A stretch of 64,000 bases of DNA from a bacterium (GCA_017744355.1 JAGIBK010000002.1:293001-357000), one strand, 5' to 3'; shown: positions 8,031-16,556, counted from the stretch's first letter. Notes: generated by a model not told the origin, from the letters alone. Program-made: numbers and translations.

Positions 8031-9032
8031 TTAGCGTTCGGCGGCGCGCCCCAGGCGATCGCGGACCGCCGTCCACGCGTCGGTTTCGGGCGGGCGTTCG
8101 ACCAGGATGCGTGAGACCCCCTGCGCGTCGAGCGCATGCAGGGTGGCGTAGAGCGCCGCGGCGTAGCCCTCGGGGTCACGGGGCAACTCGTGGACCCTGG
8201 CCTGCGTCAGCCCTGCCGGCGCTGGGCCGATGGTCAAGACGGCGACCGGCCCGCCGCCCGCTGCCGCGAGCGCGGGAACGAGGGCCTCTCGGCCGTCGAT
8301 GAGGCTGAGGGGCGCCTTGGGGGCGTAGTGCCGGCGGGCGAGGCCCGGCGAGGCCTGGGGCCCTTCGCCGGGGACGAGGTGCGCCATGCGCGCCTCTGGG
8401 GCGATCCGTCGGATCGCGTCGAGGCTCACGCCCCCCGGCCGCAGCACCGTGGGCACCTCGCCCGTGAGATCCAGGACCGTCGACTCGATCCCGACGGCGC
8501 ACGAGCCGCCGTCCACGATGGCGTCGACGCGATCGCCGAGGCCCGCGAGCACGTGCCGCGCCTCGGTGGGCGAGATGCCCATGTAGGGATTGGCGCTGGG
8601 GGCCGCCACCGGGATGCCCGCTTCCTTGAGCAGGGCGAGTGCGACCGGGTGCGCCGGAATGCGCACCCCGACCGCGCCCAGGCCGGCGGTGACCAGATCG
8701 GGAATCTCGGGACGCTTTGGCAAGAGCAGGGTGAGGGGGCCGGGCCAGAAGGCAGCGGCCAGCCGATCGGCGATCGGGGGCCAGGTGGCTGCGATCGCGC
8801 GAGCCGCGTCCACATCGGCCACGTGCACGATCAAGGGATTGGTGGCAGGGCGCCCCTTGCTCTCGAAGATGCGGGCGACGGCCGCGGGGTTGCGCGCATC
8901 CGCGCCCAGGCCGTAGACGGTCTCGGTGGGGAAGGCTACCAGCCCCCCTTTGCGGAGCAGGGCCGCGGCGGGGGCGAGCTGGGCGAGGTCCGGAGCGGCC
9001 GGATCGACCTGGATCAAGCGTGGAGCGTGCAT
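8031..9032 (-). CDS. L-threonylcarbamoyladenylate synthase, Sua5 type
   Basis: 333 residues from the ATG at 9032. It makes threonylcarbamoyl-AMP from threonine, bicarbonate and ATP for the t6A modification of ANN-decoding tRNAs. The YrdC/Sua5 fold is plain: LLRKGGLVAFPTETVYGLGA, SKGRPATNPLIVHV, FWPGPLTLLLP, GVRIPAHP and APSANPYMGISPT. A C-terminal Sua5 domain follows from about residue 225 (ASPGLARRHYAPKAPL to VERPP), so this is the long Sua5 form rather than short TsaC. A longer frame to 9080 adds residues not seen in the family. A -10 six bases upstream of this ATG predicts a leaderless message, which supports the start. Confidence 0.93.
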   Translation of the reverse strand: MHAPRLIQVDPAAPDLAQLAPAAALLRKGGLVAFPTETVYGLGADARNPAAVARIFESKGRPATNPLIVHVADVDAARAIAATWPPIADRLAAAFWPGPLTLLLPKRPEIPDLVTAGLGAVGVRIPAHPVALALLKEAGIPVAAPSANPYMGISPTEARHVLAGLGDRVDAIVDGGSCAVGIESTVLDLTGEVPTVLRPGGVSLDAIRRIAPEARMAHLVPGEGPQASPGLARRHYAPKAPLSLIDGREALVPALAAAGGGPVAVLTIGPAPAGLTQARVHELPRDPEGYAAALYATLHALDAQGVSRILVERPPETDAWTAVRDRLGRAAER

Positions 9033-9038
9033 TTCACC

Positions 9039-9067
9039 ATTCTGGCACCTCTGGAACCCTCGGGCAA
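9039..9067 (-). promoter_or_regulatory. Promoter predicted to give a leaderless Sua5 transcript
   Basis: TTGCCC (9062-9067), a 17-base spacer and CAGAAT (9039-9044) with TGC before it. Only six bases separate the -10 from the ATG, so +1 should be the A of the start codon. No Shine-Dalgarno is placed correctly for this ATG. Confidence 0.5.
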
Positions 9068-9192
9068 GCTCCCGAAACACCGCGCTTTACTCCTACTTCT
9101 TGACGTTTTCTTAAGGCAAGCTTTGCCCCCAGGGGCGGGACAAATGACAGAAGACGACGACTCGTCTTCATCCGAAAAGGAGTGGAAGCACC

Positions 9193-9972
9193 ATGCACCT
9201 CAAAGCCCGTAGGGGCCTGCTGGTCTCGCTCAGTGCAGCCTTGCTGATGGCGGGCTGTGGCCAGGGGCCGGCGAAGATCGCCACCACCTCGACCGACACG
9301 TTCGACGCTCTGACCACCAAAGGCCTGCGCGAAGGCTTCAAGGCCCTTCACAACCATATCTTCGACCTGGTGGACACCAACCAGGATCGCGGCATCGACG
9401 AGGCCGAAGCGAGCCGCTACTTCGACATGACCACGGAGTTTCCGGTCCTCAGCCGGAGCGTCGGCGTCCAGCGTGGCAACGGTCGAATCTCGCGGAGCGA
9501 GTTCCTGATGCACGCGACGCGCGGGGCTTTCCTGGGCTCCTTGGACACGCCCAAGGTCTTCGCCCAGCGGACCCGGACCTACCTCACCACCTACTTCGAC
9601 CGTCTCGATCGGCCGGTTGCCGCCAACGCCCCGAAGGGGGACGAGTGGCTCACCTACGCCGAGCTGGCCGATCCGATGGTCGCCGAGCTCGGGATGAGCT
9701 TTGTCTACGAGAAGTTCCGCCTCCGCGTGACACTTTCCGCCTTCGATCCCGCGGACGTGGTCGCGGTGGATCTGAACAAGGACGGCCGCCTCTCGCGCGC
9801 CGAGTTCGAAGACCTCTACATGACCACCGTCTTCCGGCAGGTCCGTGCGGCGTATCCCGTCGGCACCCCGGGCGTCGCGCCGACCCCGACCCCCCAGCCG
9901 ACCTTGCGCCCCGCGCCGCTTCCGACCCCGACCGCCGATCCTTGTCCGGCCTGTCCACCTCCCGAATACTGA
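9193..9972 (+). CDS. EF-hand lipoprotein
   Basis: 259 residues, ATG after AAAAGGAG. The signal peptide has lipobox LMAGC (Cys22). Two canonical EF-hand loops are visible: DTNQDRGIDEAE near residue 60 and DLNKDGRLSRAEF near residue 195, each with Asp/Asn at positions 1, 3 and 5 and Glu at 12. A weaker site (RGNGRISRSEF) lies between. The tail is Pro/Thr-rich (TPTPQPTLRPAPLPTPT) and ends CPACPPPEY. It is likely a calcium-binding exported lipoprotein. It converges on another EF-hand lipoprotein at 10063-11235. Its role is unknown. Confidence 0.85.
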   Translation: MHLKARRGLLVSLSAALLMAGCGQGPAKIATTSTDTFDALTTKGLREGFKALHNHIFDLVDTNQDRGIDEAEASRYFDMTTEFPVLSRSVGVQRGNGRISRSEFLMHATRGAFLGSLDTPKVFAQRTRTYLTTYFDRLDRPVAANAPKGDEWLTYAELADPMVAELGMSFVYEKFRLRVTLSAFDPADVVAVDLNKDGRLSRAEFEDLYMTTVFRQVRAAYPVGTPGVAPTPTPQPTLRPAPLPTPTADPCPACPPPEY

Positions 9973-9978
9973 TCCGCG

Positions 9979-10004
9979 AAGGGCCCGGCAGCTGCCGGGC
10001 CCTT
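9979..10004 (+). terminator. Intrinsic terminator after the EF-hand lipoprotein
   Basis: A perfect 26-base palindrome (AAGGGCCCGGCAG and its complement) is followed by a T-rich run through 10011. Confidence 0.9.
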
Positions 10005-10024
10005 TCTTTTTCCCTGCATGACAA

Positions 10025-10053
10025 ACGAGGGGCAGGTTCAACCTGCCCCTCGT
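10025..10053 (-). terminator. Terminator hairpin of the alpha/beta-hydrolase lipoprotein gene
   Basis: The arms 10025-10037 and 10041-10053 are perfect complements with loop TCA. The hairpin lies ten bases past the minus-strand stop and is followed on that strand by TTTGT. Confidence 0.75.
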
Positions 10054-10062
10054 CGTGTGTCT

Positions 10063-11235
10063 TTAGAGCGCTTGCTGAAAGAAGTCCTGGACGCGGCGCT
10101 CGTAGGCTTGGCCTGCGACCTTGTGCGAGGTGCCACTTTCGCCGCCAGGTACCATGTAGAGGCTCTTGCTCCCCGCCTTGGCGTCGTACAGGGCCTGCGC
10201 GGTGCCGCCGCTCAGGCTGCGATCCGCGTCGCCCTGAATGAAGAGTGCGGGCGTCTTGTCGAGCGCGGCCACGTTGCGCAGGGCGTCGCCCGCATCGAGC
10301 GAGGCCTTGCTGCGATGGGCGAGAAGCCCCCGGCCCGCACGGGCCGCCATGGTCGTCAGGGGATAGCGGTGCGCCTTGGCGCGCAGGGTGAGCTCGTCGA
10401 GGATCGAGGCATACGTTCCGTCGGTCGCAACGGCCGCGACGTCCGGGCTCTGGGCAGCGGCCGCGAGGGCGGCAGCACCCCCCATCCCGAGGCCGAGCAC
10501 GCCGATCCGCTTGATGCCCCTGGCCTTGAGGTAGCTCACCGCCGCGAGCACGTCGTGCGCCTCGTTGGCCCCGCCGGTGGAGCGGGCTGAATCCGAGGCG
10601 CCGTGGTTCCGGAAGTCGAAGGCAAGCGTGTGGTAGCGCTGGTTCAGGAAGGCACCGTACTCGTTCATGGCGCTCTTGGTCGAGCCCTGGCCGTGGCAGA
10701 GGATGATGGCGCGATCGCTGGGCTCGCAGGCGGGCACGTAGGTGAAGGCCAGCGAGAGCCCGTCCGAAGACGCCAGGCGGTTGTCACCGGGCTGGGAGGG
10801 GTGTGCGCTCGCTTGCGACGGGTTGAGGATCTCGTTCGAGAGCTTGTAGCCGACAAAGACGAGGTAGCCTGCGAGCACCCCGCCCGTGAGGCCGATGGCC
10901 GCGAGCAGCGCCGGGTCGGACGGCACGAACGAGTATCCGAGACCCGCATCCGGCTGGTCCGAGAAGAAGCCTTCGAGCTCTTGCTTGGAGAGGCGCGCGT
11001 CTCGGTTGGTGTCGGCCTTGGCGAACTCGGCCTCGCTGAACAGGGCGGAGGCCCCCTTTCTGAGGGTGCCGTCTCCTGAGAGCCCAAGGCTCGAGTAAAA
11101 GTTTTCGGGCGCCTGCTGAGTCTGGGACAGCCTCGAAGAAACAGGCGAGGTACCGCAGCCAACGAGCAACGAAACCGCCACGGCAACGGCGGTGATTCGG
11201 CCGGCGCGCGATGGGGTGCCTGGTCGGAAACGCAT
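10063..11235 (-). CDS. Lipoprotein with EF-hand and alpha/beta-hydrolase domain lacking the nucleophile Ser
   Basis: 390 residues. The signal peptide has lipobox LLVGC (Cys27). An EF-hand-like loop DTNRDARLSKQE lies near residue 75, a hydrophobic segment (AAIGLTGGVLAGYLVFVGY) at about 108-130, then an alpha/beta-hydrolase domain (about 155-388) with IILCHGQGSTKSAMN, AFDFRNHGAS, acid Asp in FIQGDADRS and His in GTSHKVAG. The nucleophile elbow reads VLGLGMGGAAAL: where Sm-X-Ser-X-Sm is expected, residue 250 is Gly (codon GGG at 10486-10488 on the complement). The protein is therefore probably not a classic serine hydrolase. It may bind a ligand or use another mechanism. The start has AGGAGGCC upstream. 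Confidence 0.85.
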   Translation of the reverse strand: MRFRPGTPSRAGRITAVAVAVSLLVGCGTSPVSSRLSQTQQAPENFYSSLGLSGDGTLRKGASALFSEAEFAKADTNRDARLSKQELEGFFSDQPDAGLGYSFVPSDPALLAAIGLTGGVLAGYLVFVGYKLSNEILNPSQASAHPSQPGDNRLASSDGLSLAFTYVPACEPSDRAIILCHGQGSTKSAMNEYGAFLNQRYHTLAFDFRNHGASDSARSTGGANEAHDVLAAVSYLKARGIKRIGVLGLGMGGAAALAAAAQSPDVAAVATDGTYASILDELTLRAKAHRYPLTTMAARAGRGLLAHRSKASLDAGDALRNVAALDKTPALFIQGDADRSLSGGTAQALYDAKAGSKSLYMVPGGESGTSHKVAGQAYERRVQDFFQQAL

Positions 11236-11319
11236 GAAGGCCTCCTCGATATGACGCGTACTACTCTCGTTTTCGGCGCATCATTCGGAAGGCTTACTTA
11301 TGGTCTGGCTAAGAGTTGG

Positions 11320-11769
11320 TTAAGGGATGGTCGTCTCGTCGGTGACGTGGAGGCCCATGGCGCTGAGCAGGGCGGCGGTCACTCCCTGACCCGGGATGAC
11401 GCATCCGGTGAAGGTGCCGTCGTAGACGGTGCTGCACCCACACGAAGGGCTCCGCGCCTTGAGGATCGCGCGCTCGACGCCGTGTTGCTCGGCGATGCGC
11501 GCGGCCGCCCGGGCGCCTTCAAGGAAGGCCTCGGTGACGTCGGTGCCGTCCTCGCGCACGATCCGGGCCTCGCCCCGCAGCACGGCTGCACCGTCGCCGC
11601 CCACCAACTCCGCGGGCGGCCGAGGGGTGGGGAGGCCGCCGAGCTCCTCGGGGCAGACGGGGATCGCCTCGCCCTTCTCGACGAGGGTCGTAAGCTCGGG
11701 GTACTGCGCGAAGCCGCCCCCGTCATAGCGACACTTGGTGCCGGTCAGGCAAGCACTGATCAGGATCAT
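11320..11769 (-). CDS. DUF523 family protein
   Basis: 149 residues; its ATG overlaps the rlmN stop in the four-base form ATGA, so the two are translationally coupled. The family signature is clear: MILISACLTGTKCRYDGG, PVCPEELGGLPTPRPP, ILKARSPSCGCSTVYDGTF and GCVIPGQGVTAALL. Several conserved Cys suggest metal or Fe-S binding. The biochemical function of DUF523 is not established to my knowledge. Length matches the family (about 150). Coupling to a radical-SAM rRNA/tRNA methylase is noteworthy but not proof of a shared pathway. Confidence 0.85.
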   Translation of the reverse strand: MILISACLTGTKCRYDGGGFAQYPELTTLVEKGEAIPVCPEELGGLPTPRPPAELVGGDGAAVLRGEARIVREDGTDVTEAFLEGARAAARIAEQHGVERAILKARSPSCGCSTVYDGTFTGCVIPGQGVTAALLSAMGLHVTDETTIP

Positions 11770-12791
11770 TTGGCCCTCGGCTGAGTCTCGGCCTGCAACT
11801 GGCCGCACGCTGCGGCGATGTCGCGGCCCATGGGCTGGCGGACCGTGGTGGGGATGCCGTGGCCCGAGAGGATGGCCTGGAAGGCGCGGACCCGCTCGTC
11901 TGCCGAGCCCTGGAGCGCCGTGTCCGGGGTGGTGTTGTAGGGGATGAGGTTCACGTGATAGTCGCCCAGGCGCATCAAGGCGGCGAGGGCCTCGGCCTCG
12001 GCGTCGCCGTCGTTGACCCCTTCGAGCATCAGGTACTCGAAGAAGATGCGGCGCCCGGTCTCGGCGGCATAGTCGGCACATGCGCTCATCAGCTCGTCGA
12101 GCGCATAGCGCTCGTTGACGGGCATCAGGGGGGTGCGGATCGCATCGGTCGGGGCGTGCAGCGAAACCGCGAGGTTCACCGAGAGGGGCTCGCGGGCGAA
12201 CTTGCGGATCTCGGGCACGAGGCCCACGGTCGAGACGGTGACGTGGCGCTTGGCGAGGCTCATTCCACTCTGGTCGCAGAGCATGGCGATCGCATCGCGC
12301 ACCGCGGCGTAGTTGTGGAAGGGCTCGCCCATTCCCATGAACACGATGTTGGTGACCTTCTCGCCCCGCTGCGCCAGGTGTCGCGCGAAGAACAGGACCT
12401 GGTCCAGGATCTCGCTCGGGGTGAGGTGGCGGCTGAAGCCTGCCTGCCCTGTGGCGCAGAAGGCGCAGCGGTAGGCGCAGCCCGCCTGGCTCGACACGCA
12501 GACCGTGTTGCGCCGGCCGTGGTGCTGCATGAGCACCGTCTCGATCTCGAAGCCGTCGTGCAGCTTCAAGAGGGCCTTGATCGTCTGGCCGTCTTCCGCC
12601 TCTTGGACCGTGACCGGCGTGAGGGGTGAGAACGGGTCCGAGGCGGCCTCGCGGGTCAGCGCGCGGTAGAGCGCGCGGCCCTCGGAAGGGCGCATGCCGT
12701 GGGCTTCGAGGAGCGCCTCGAAGCCGTCGAGGCCGGCGCGTCTCGCCTTGTCGTGCAGGTAGCGGTTCCAGGGTGCTTCAGCGCTCATCAT
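11766..12791 (-). CDS. rlmN: Dual-specificity 23S rRNA/tRNA adenine-C2 methyltransferase RlmN
   Basis: 341 residues. This radical-SAM enzyme makes 2-methyladenosine at A2503 of 23S rRNA and A37 of some tRNAs. The radical-SAM cluster motif is CAYRCAFC, preceded by TVCVSSQAG. Family motifs FMGMGEPFHNY, VTVSTVGLVP, NLAVSLHAP, FEYLMLEGVND and the C-terminal RQPMGRDIAAACGQL (with the catalytic Cys) are present. ATG codons at 12791 and 12788 are adjacent. I chose 12791 because the -10 element predicts transcription starting exactly there, and no Shine-Dalgarno is evident. The downstream DUF523 ORF is coupled. Confidence 0.95.
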   Translation of the reverse strand: MMSAEAPWNRYLHDKARRAGLDGFEALLEAHGMRPSEGRALYRALTREAASDPFSPLTPVTVQEAEDGQTIKALLKLHDGFEIETVLMQHHGRRNTVCVSSQAGCAYRCAFCATGQAGFSRHLTPSEILDQVLFFARHLAQRGEKVTNIVFMGMGEPFHNYAAVRDAIAMLCDQSGMSLAKRHVTVSTVGLVPEIRKFAREPLSVNLAVSLHAPTDAIRTPLMPVNERYALDELMSACADYAAETGRRIFFEYLMLEGVNDGDAEAEALAALMRLGDYHVNLIPYNTTPDTALQGSADERVRAFQAILSGHGIPTTVRQPMGRDIAAACGQLQAETQPRAK

Positions 12792-12797
12792 TCGCCC

Positions 12798-12806
12798 ATT
12801 GTAGCA
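12798..12806 (-). promoter_or_regulatory. Extended -10 promoter of rlmN, leaderless geometry
   Basis: TGCTACAAT on the minus strand; six bases (GGGCGA) separate it from ATGATG. No good -35 is present because that region is occupied by the rplL terminator. Confidence 0.55.
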
Positions 12807-12822
12807 GGCTCGAATCAAAAGG

Positions 12823-12854
12823 CGACGCCCCCCGACACAGGTCGGGGGGCGTCG
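12823..12854 (-). terminator. rplL terminator
   Basis: The arms 12823-12836 and 12841-12854 are perfect complements with loop ACAG on the plus strand. The minus-strand 3' side runs into CTTTTG. It closes the ribosomal protein operon. Confidence 0.85.
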
Positions 12855-12872
12855 TAACCGGGAAGGTGCGAA

Positions 12873-13259
12873 CTACTTGATCGCGACCTTGGCGCCAGCG
12901 GCCTCGAGCTTGGCCTTGAGGCCTTCGGCCTCTTCCTTCTTGGCCTTCTCCTTGATGGCCTTGGGAGCGCCATCGACGAGGTCCTTGGCTTCCTTCAGGC
13001 CGAGGCCGGTGGCCTCACGGACGACCTTGAGGACTTCGATCTTCTTGTCGCCAGCCGACTCGAGGATGACGTCGAACTCGGTCTTCTCTTCGGCAGCGGC
13101 GCCGGCGCCAGCGCCGGGGGCCATCATCATCATGCCGCCCATCGCGGGGGCAGCCGACACGCCGAAGGTGTCTTCGATCATCTTGACGAGGTCGGCAACT
13201 TCGAGGAGCGACTTCTCCTTGATGGCGTCGACGATCTGTTCGTTGGTAAGAGTGGCCAT
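12873..13259 (-). CDS. rplL: Large ribosomal subunit protein bL12 (L7/L12)
   Basis: 128 residues, start ATG with AGGAG. It forms the flexible stalk that recruits translation factors. The N-terminal dimerisation helix ([30 protein letters not shown]), an Ala/Gly hinge and the globular domain ([41 protein letters not shown], read in segments) are all present. It is 63 bases downstream of rplJ and is the last gene of the cluster. Confidence 0.98.
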   Translation of the reverse strand: MATLTNEQIVDAIKEKSLLEVADLVKMIEDTFGVSAAPAMGGMMMMAPGAGAGAAAEEKTEFDVILESAGDKKIEVLKVVREATGLGLKEAKDLVDGAPKAIKEKAKKEEAEGLKAKLEAAGAKVAIK

Positions 13260-13322
13260 TTACGTGTTCTCCTTTAAATGCAGGCCGGTCTAACCGGCAC
13301 TAACAACTGAATCGTGGAAGTC

Positions 13323-13856
13323 TTAAGCGCTTTCCTTCTCGCGACGCACCGCATCGAGGGCGTACACGAGGTTGCGGGCGCCACCCGACAGCGCGGAGGC
13401 GAGCTTCTGAGCGGGGCTCTGGAGGCTGCCGAGCAGGCGGCCGAGAAGCACTTCCTTGCTGGGCATGTTGGCCAGATCCTTGACCTCGTTGGCGCTGAGG
13501 GCGTTACCCTCCATCACGCCGCCGCGGATCTTGATCTCGACCTTGCGCTTCTCCTTGGCGAAGTCGCTGACGACCTTGGCAGCCGCCACGGCGTCGTCGA
13601 AACCGATCGCAAGCGCGGTAGGACCGGCGAGGAAAGGCTCCATGGCCTTCCAGCTGTCCATGTCGCGGGTGACCAGATCGATCAGGGTGTTCTTCGAGAC
13701 CGTCAGGTCGCCGCCGACCTTCTGGAGGCGACGACGCAGGTCGGTCAGCTCCTTAACGGTCAGGCCGCGGTAATCGGTGACGATGGCCACCTGGGCGCGG
13801 TCGAAGATCTCGCGCAGCTCGGCAACGGTCTGCTGCTTCTTCTCTTTCGTAGGCAT
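13323..13856 (-). CDS. rplJ: Large ribosomal subunit protein uL10
   Basis: 177 residues, ATG preceded by GGAGGTG. It anchors L7/L12 dimers to 23S rRNA. Motifs include KEKKQQTVAELREIFDRAQ, VTDYRGLTVKELTDLRRRL, VSKNTLIDLV and the stalk-binding helix near the C-terminus. A long leader with hairpins precedes it, as expected for autogenous control by L10-L12. Confidence 0.98.
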   Translation of the reverse strand: MPTKEKKQQTVAELREIFDRAQVAIVTDYRGLTVKELTDLRRRLQKVGGDLTVSKNTLIDLVTRDMDSWKAMEPFLAGPTALAIGFDDAVAAAKVVSDFAKEKRKVEIKIRGGVMEGNALSANEVKDLANMPSKEVLLGRLLGSLQSPAQKLASALSGGARNLVYALDAVRREKESA

Positions 13857-14060
13857 TTAGTATTCACCTCCTCCGGTGAGAGCTTCAATCATCAATCGAG
13901 CCGGACTCCCGCCGCAAGGTGGCAGGAGTCCGGCGATCGGGGTCCCTATTCGGGAAACTTTCGCTCGAAGCTCTTCCGCTACCTCGGCAGGGATACTTTT
14001 AAATCGGCGGGGCCGATCCCTGCTGTCTTGGGCGTGGGGAACACGTCTCGATTCAATTGT
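13857..14060 (-). promoter_or_regulatory. rplJ leader, candidate L10 autoregulatory element
   Basis: About 200 untranslated bases separate the predicted rplJ transcription start from its ATG. The region includes a 10-bp perfect stem 13900-13909/13925-13934 closing an inner hairpin. L10 leaders at this position bind the L10(L12)4 complex in many bacteria. A covariance search for the L10_leader family would settle it. Confidence 0.55.
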
Positions 14061-14066
14061 AGGACC

Positions 14067-14095
14067 AGTATAACCCATCAATCGGGTTAAGACAA
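14067..14095 (-). promoter_or_regulatory. rplJL promoter
   Basis: Minus strand TTGTCT (14090-14095), a 17-base spacer, TATACT (14067-14072). It gives rplJ and rplL a start separate from the upstream rplK-rplA message. Confidence 0.6.
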
Positions 14096-14134
14096 GATGA
14101 AGGGGCGAGAAATTTTCTCGCCCCTTCATCTTGT
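14092..14134. repeat. Perfect 20-bp inverted repeat between rplA and rplJ
   Basis: The arms 14092-14111 and 14115-14134 are exact complements with a three-base loop. It starts 12 bases past the rplA stop and touches the rplJ -35. It may be a terminator or a processing hairpin. No long U tract follows on the minus strand. Confidence 0.8.
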
Positions 14135-14146
14135 TGGTTTGGCTGA

Positions 14147-14857
14147 CTACGCCTTGGGGGCGAGGTCGTTGAGCTTGGCGGTGTCGATCTTGAGACCGGG
14201 GCCCATGGTCGAGGTCACGTAGACGCTCTTGACATAGGTGCCCTTCGCCGCGGCGGGCTTGGCCTTGTTGATCGCATCGACCAGGGCGGCGTAGTTCTTG
14301 CCGAGATCCTCGGGGCTGAACGAGGCCTTGCCCACGGGAACGTGGACGACACCCTGCTTGTCGGCGCGGAACTCGACCTTACCGGCCTTGAACTCCTTGA
14401 CCGCCTTGCCGATCTCGAAGGTGACCGTGCCGGCCTTGGGCGAGGGCATCAGGCCGCGGGGGCCGAGCACCTTACCGACGCGACCGAGCGCACCCATGAT
14501 GTCAGGGGTGGCGATCAGGAGGTCGAACTCCATCCAGCCTTCCTGGATCTTGGGGATCAGCTCTTCGCCGCCGACCACGTCGGCGCCAGCCGCTTCAGCT
14601 TCCTTGATCTTGTCGCCCTTGGCGATGACCGCCACGCGGACGGTCTTGCCGGTGCCGGCGGGCAGGACGACCGTCGAGCGGACCTGCTGATCGGCGTGCT
14701 TGACGTTGATGCCGAGGCGCAGGTGCACTTCGACCGTCTCGTCGAACTTCGCGGTCGCGAACTTCTTGGTCAGCTCGATCGCTTCCAAGGGCCCGTAGGT
14801 CTTGGCGAGGTCGAGGCCTTCGTAGATCGCCTTCTGGCGCTTGCTAAGCTTAGCCAT
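14147..14857 (-). CDS. rplA: Large ribosomal subunit protein uL1
   Basis: 236 residues from the ATG at 14857 with AGGAGG upstream (a longer frame to 14902 is unsupported). It forms the L1 stalk at the E site. Family stretches: [73 protein letters not shown] and [14 protein letters not shown]. Confidence 0.98.
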   Translation of the reverse strand: MAKLSKRQKAIYEGLDLAKTYGPLEAIELTKKFATAKFDETVEVHLRLGINVKHADQQVRSTVVLPAGTGKTVRVAVIAKGDKIKEAEAAGADVVGGEELIPKIQEGWMEFDLLIATPDIMGALGRVGKVLGPRGLMPSPKAGTVTFEIGKAVKEFKAGKVEFRADKQGVVHVPVGKASFSPEDLGKNYAALVDAINKAKPAAAKGTYVKSVYVTSTMGPGLKIDTAKLNDLAPKA

Positions 14858-14917
14858 TTTTTCCTCCTGTGGTGCAGACGGGGGATTCGCTCCCCCTCCC
14901 ACGTAGATGAGTAGGGG

Positions 14918-15343
14918 TTACTGCTGGACGGTGACGCCGAGAGAGACGGCGGTACCCTCGACCATCTTCATGGCCGACTCGATGCTGGTGCAGTTGAGGT
15001 CGGGCATCTTGATCTGGGCGATCTCGCGGATCTGATCCATCGTGATCGAGCCGACCTTCTCCTTGTTGGGAGTGCCGGAGCCCTTCTCGGCGCCAGCGGC
15101 CTTCAGGACCAGCTGCGAGGTCGGGGGGGTCTTGAGGACGAACGTGTAGGAACGATCCTCGTAAACCGTGATTTCAACCGGGATGATCTGCCCGGCCTTG
15201 TCCGCGGTCTGCGCGTTGTAGTTCTTACAGAAGTCCATGATGTTGACGCCGTGCTGACCCAGCGCCGGACCCACGGGGGGAGCCGGATTCGCCTTACCAG
15301 CGGGCAGGGCCAACTTGATCAGCCCGGTAACCTTCTTCGCCAT
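14918..15343 (-). CDS. rplK: Large ribosomal subunit protein uL11
   Basis: 141 residues, ATG preceded by AAGGAGGTG. It forms the GTPase-associated centre with 23S rRNA. Conserved: [59 protein letters not shown] and the C-terminal [19 protein letters not shown]. It lies 61 bases upstream of rplA and 52 bases downstream of nusG. Confidence 0.98.
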   Translation of the reverse strand: MAKKVTGLIKLALPAGKANPAPPVGPALGQHGVNIMDFCKNYNAQTADKAGQIIPVEITVYEDRSYTFVLKTPPTSQLVLKAAGAEKGSGTPNKEKVGSITMDQIREIAQIKMPDLNCTSIESAMKMVEGTAVSLGVTVQQ

Positions 15344-15394
15344 TGTGTTTTCACCTCCTTGTAAGCAGCCGGGGGGAGGCCCCCGGCCACCGAA

Positions 15395-15916
15395 CTAGAC
15401 TTTTTGAACCTGCGCGAACTCGAGCTCGACCGGCGTGGGACGGCCGAAGATCGAGACCGACACCTTGACCTTGCCCTTCTCGGCGTTGACTTCGATGATG
15501 TCGCCCGAGAAGTCGGCGAAGGGGCCGGCGATGACCTTGACGTGCTCGCCGACGTGCAGGTCGATCTGAATCTTGGCCTTGGTCGCGGCGCGCTTGAAGA
15601 TCTTGCGCACTTCGCGGTCGGAAAGGGGGGTGGGCTTGGTGGTGGAGCCCACGAACGACGTCACGCCGGGGGTGTTGCGCACCACGTGCCAGGAAGCCTC
15701 GTCCATGTCCATCTCGACCAGAACGTAGCCGGGGAAGACCTTGCGGGGCTTCTCCACGCGCTTGCCTTCCTTGATCTCGACCACCGTCTCCTCGGGGACT
15801 TCGACGTGGAAGATTCGGTCGGTCATGCCCATCGATTCCGAGCGGCGCAGGATGTTCTCCCGGACCTTGTCCTCGTAACCCGAATAGGTGTTAACGACAT
15901 ACCACTTTCTGCTCAT
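15395..15916 (-). CDS. nusG: Transcription termination/antitermination factor NusG
   Basis: 173 residues. It binds RNA polymerase and Rho or S10. The NGN domain ([49 protein letters not shown]) and a C-terminal KOW domain ([26 protein letters not shown]-type) are present. Position between secE and rplK is the usual one. Confidence 0.98.
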   Translation of the reverse strand: MSRKWYVVNTYSGYEDKVRENILRRSESMGMTDRIFHVEVPEETVVEIKEGKRVEKPRKVFPGYVLVEMDMDEASWHVVRNTPGVTSFVGSTTKPTPLSDREVRKIFKRAATKAKIQIDLHVGEHVKVIAGPFADFSGDIIEVNAEKGKVKVSVSIFGRPTPVELEFAQVQKV

Positions 15917-16039
15917 GCGTCCTCGTCTATGTAAGGGGTCTGGTCAGTCGGCGCGAGCTTGGGGCGCTCGAAGAAACTGTTCCATCTAGCCGCCCCCGGC
16001 GGCCAATGACCGTAACATGCCTGGTTTCTTCGGGTGCTT

Positions 16040-16345
16040 CTAGACCAGGAACCGGTTTGAAATGAGCGCGAAGATCCAATCGAACAAGGTGATGAGCGTG
16101 GTCAGAACCACCACGAAGATCAGCACGATGATCGTCTCGTTGAAGACCATGCGGCGCGTGGGCCAGCTGATCTTCTGGAACTCGCTGCGAACGTCGCCGA
16201 GGTAGCTCTGCGCGCCCTTGGCCCAGCCGAAGGCCGGGACCCCCATCCCACCCTTGAGGGAAAGGGAGGCGTCGCGCTCTTCGGTTTCGTTGGCTGCGTT
16301 CTCTTCTTGCCCACCCTCGAGGGAGGTCTTGTTCGTATCGGACAA
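16040..16345 (-). CDS. secE: Preprotein translocase subunit SecE
   Basis: 101 residues with one transmembrane helix near the C-terminus (IIVLIFVVVLTTLITLFDWIF, about 70-90). The amphipathic SecE motif SEFQKISWPTRRMVFNETI precedes it. The acidic N-terminal 45 residues are an extension relative to minimal SecE. It stabilises SecY in the membrane. It sits downstream of tRNA-Trp and 123 bases upstream of nusG. Confidence 0.97.
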   Translation of the reverse strand: MSDTNKTSLEGGQEENAANETEERDASLSLKGGMGVPAFGWAKGAQSYLGDVRSEFQKISWPTRRMVFNETIIVLIFVVVLTTLITLFDWIFALISNRFLV

Positions 16346-16471
16346 CGGATTACTCTCTTCCTTCGAGAAGCCCTTAGGGCTTCCGAAACCAGACGGCCCA
16401 CCCCCGAGGTGCCCAGAATCCTGGGTGCCTGCCAGGCGTGGACCGTGCGGTCTTTGGTATCAGAAGCGAGG

Positions 16472-16544
16472 CGCGACCTGTAGGACTCGAACCCACGACA
16501 TGCGGTTTTGGAGACCGCCGTTCTACCAACTGAACTAAGGTCGC
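16472..16544 (-). tRNA. tRNA-Trp (CCA anticodon)
   Basis: Minus strand. The seven-base acceptor stem GCGACCT/AGGTCGC pairs perfectly. The anticodon loop reads CTCCAAA, giving anticodon CCA, and the T loop has GGTTCGAGTCC. The discriminator is G and CCA is not encoded. It lies between rpmG and secE, a common arrangement. Confidence 0.97.
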
Positions 16545-16556
16545 ACGGACCGCGCG

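Noticed and set aside
11770..12081. 5' extension of the DUF523 frame
   Set aside because: Reads Arg/Pro-rich nonsense inside rlmN; the ATGA overlap start at 11769 gives the exact family length.
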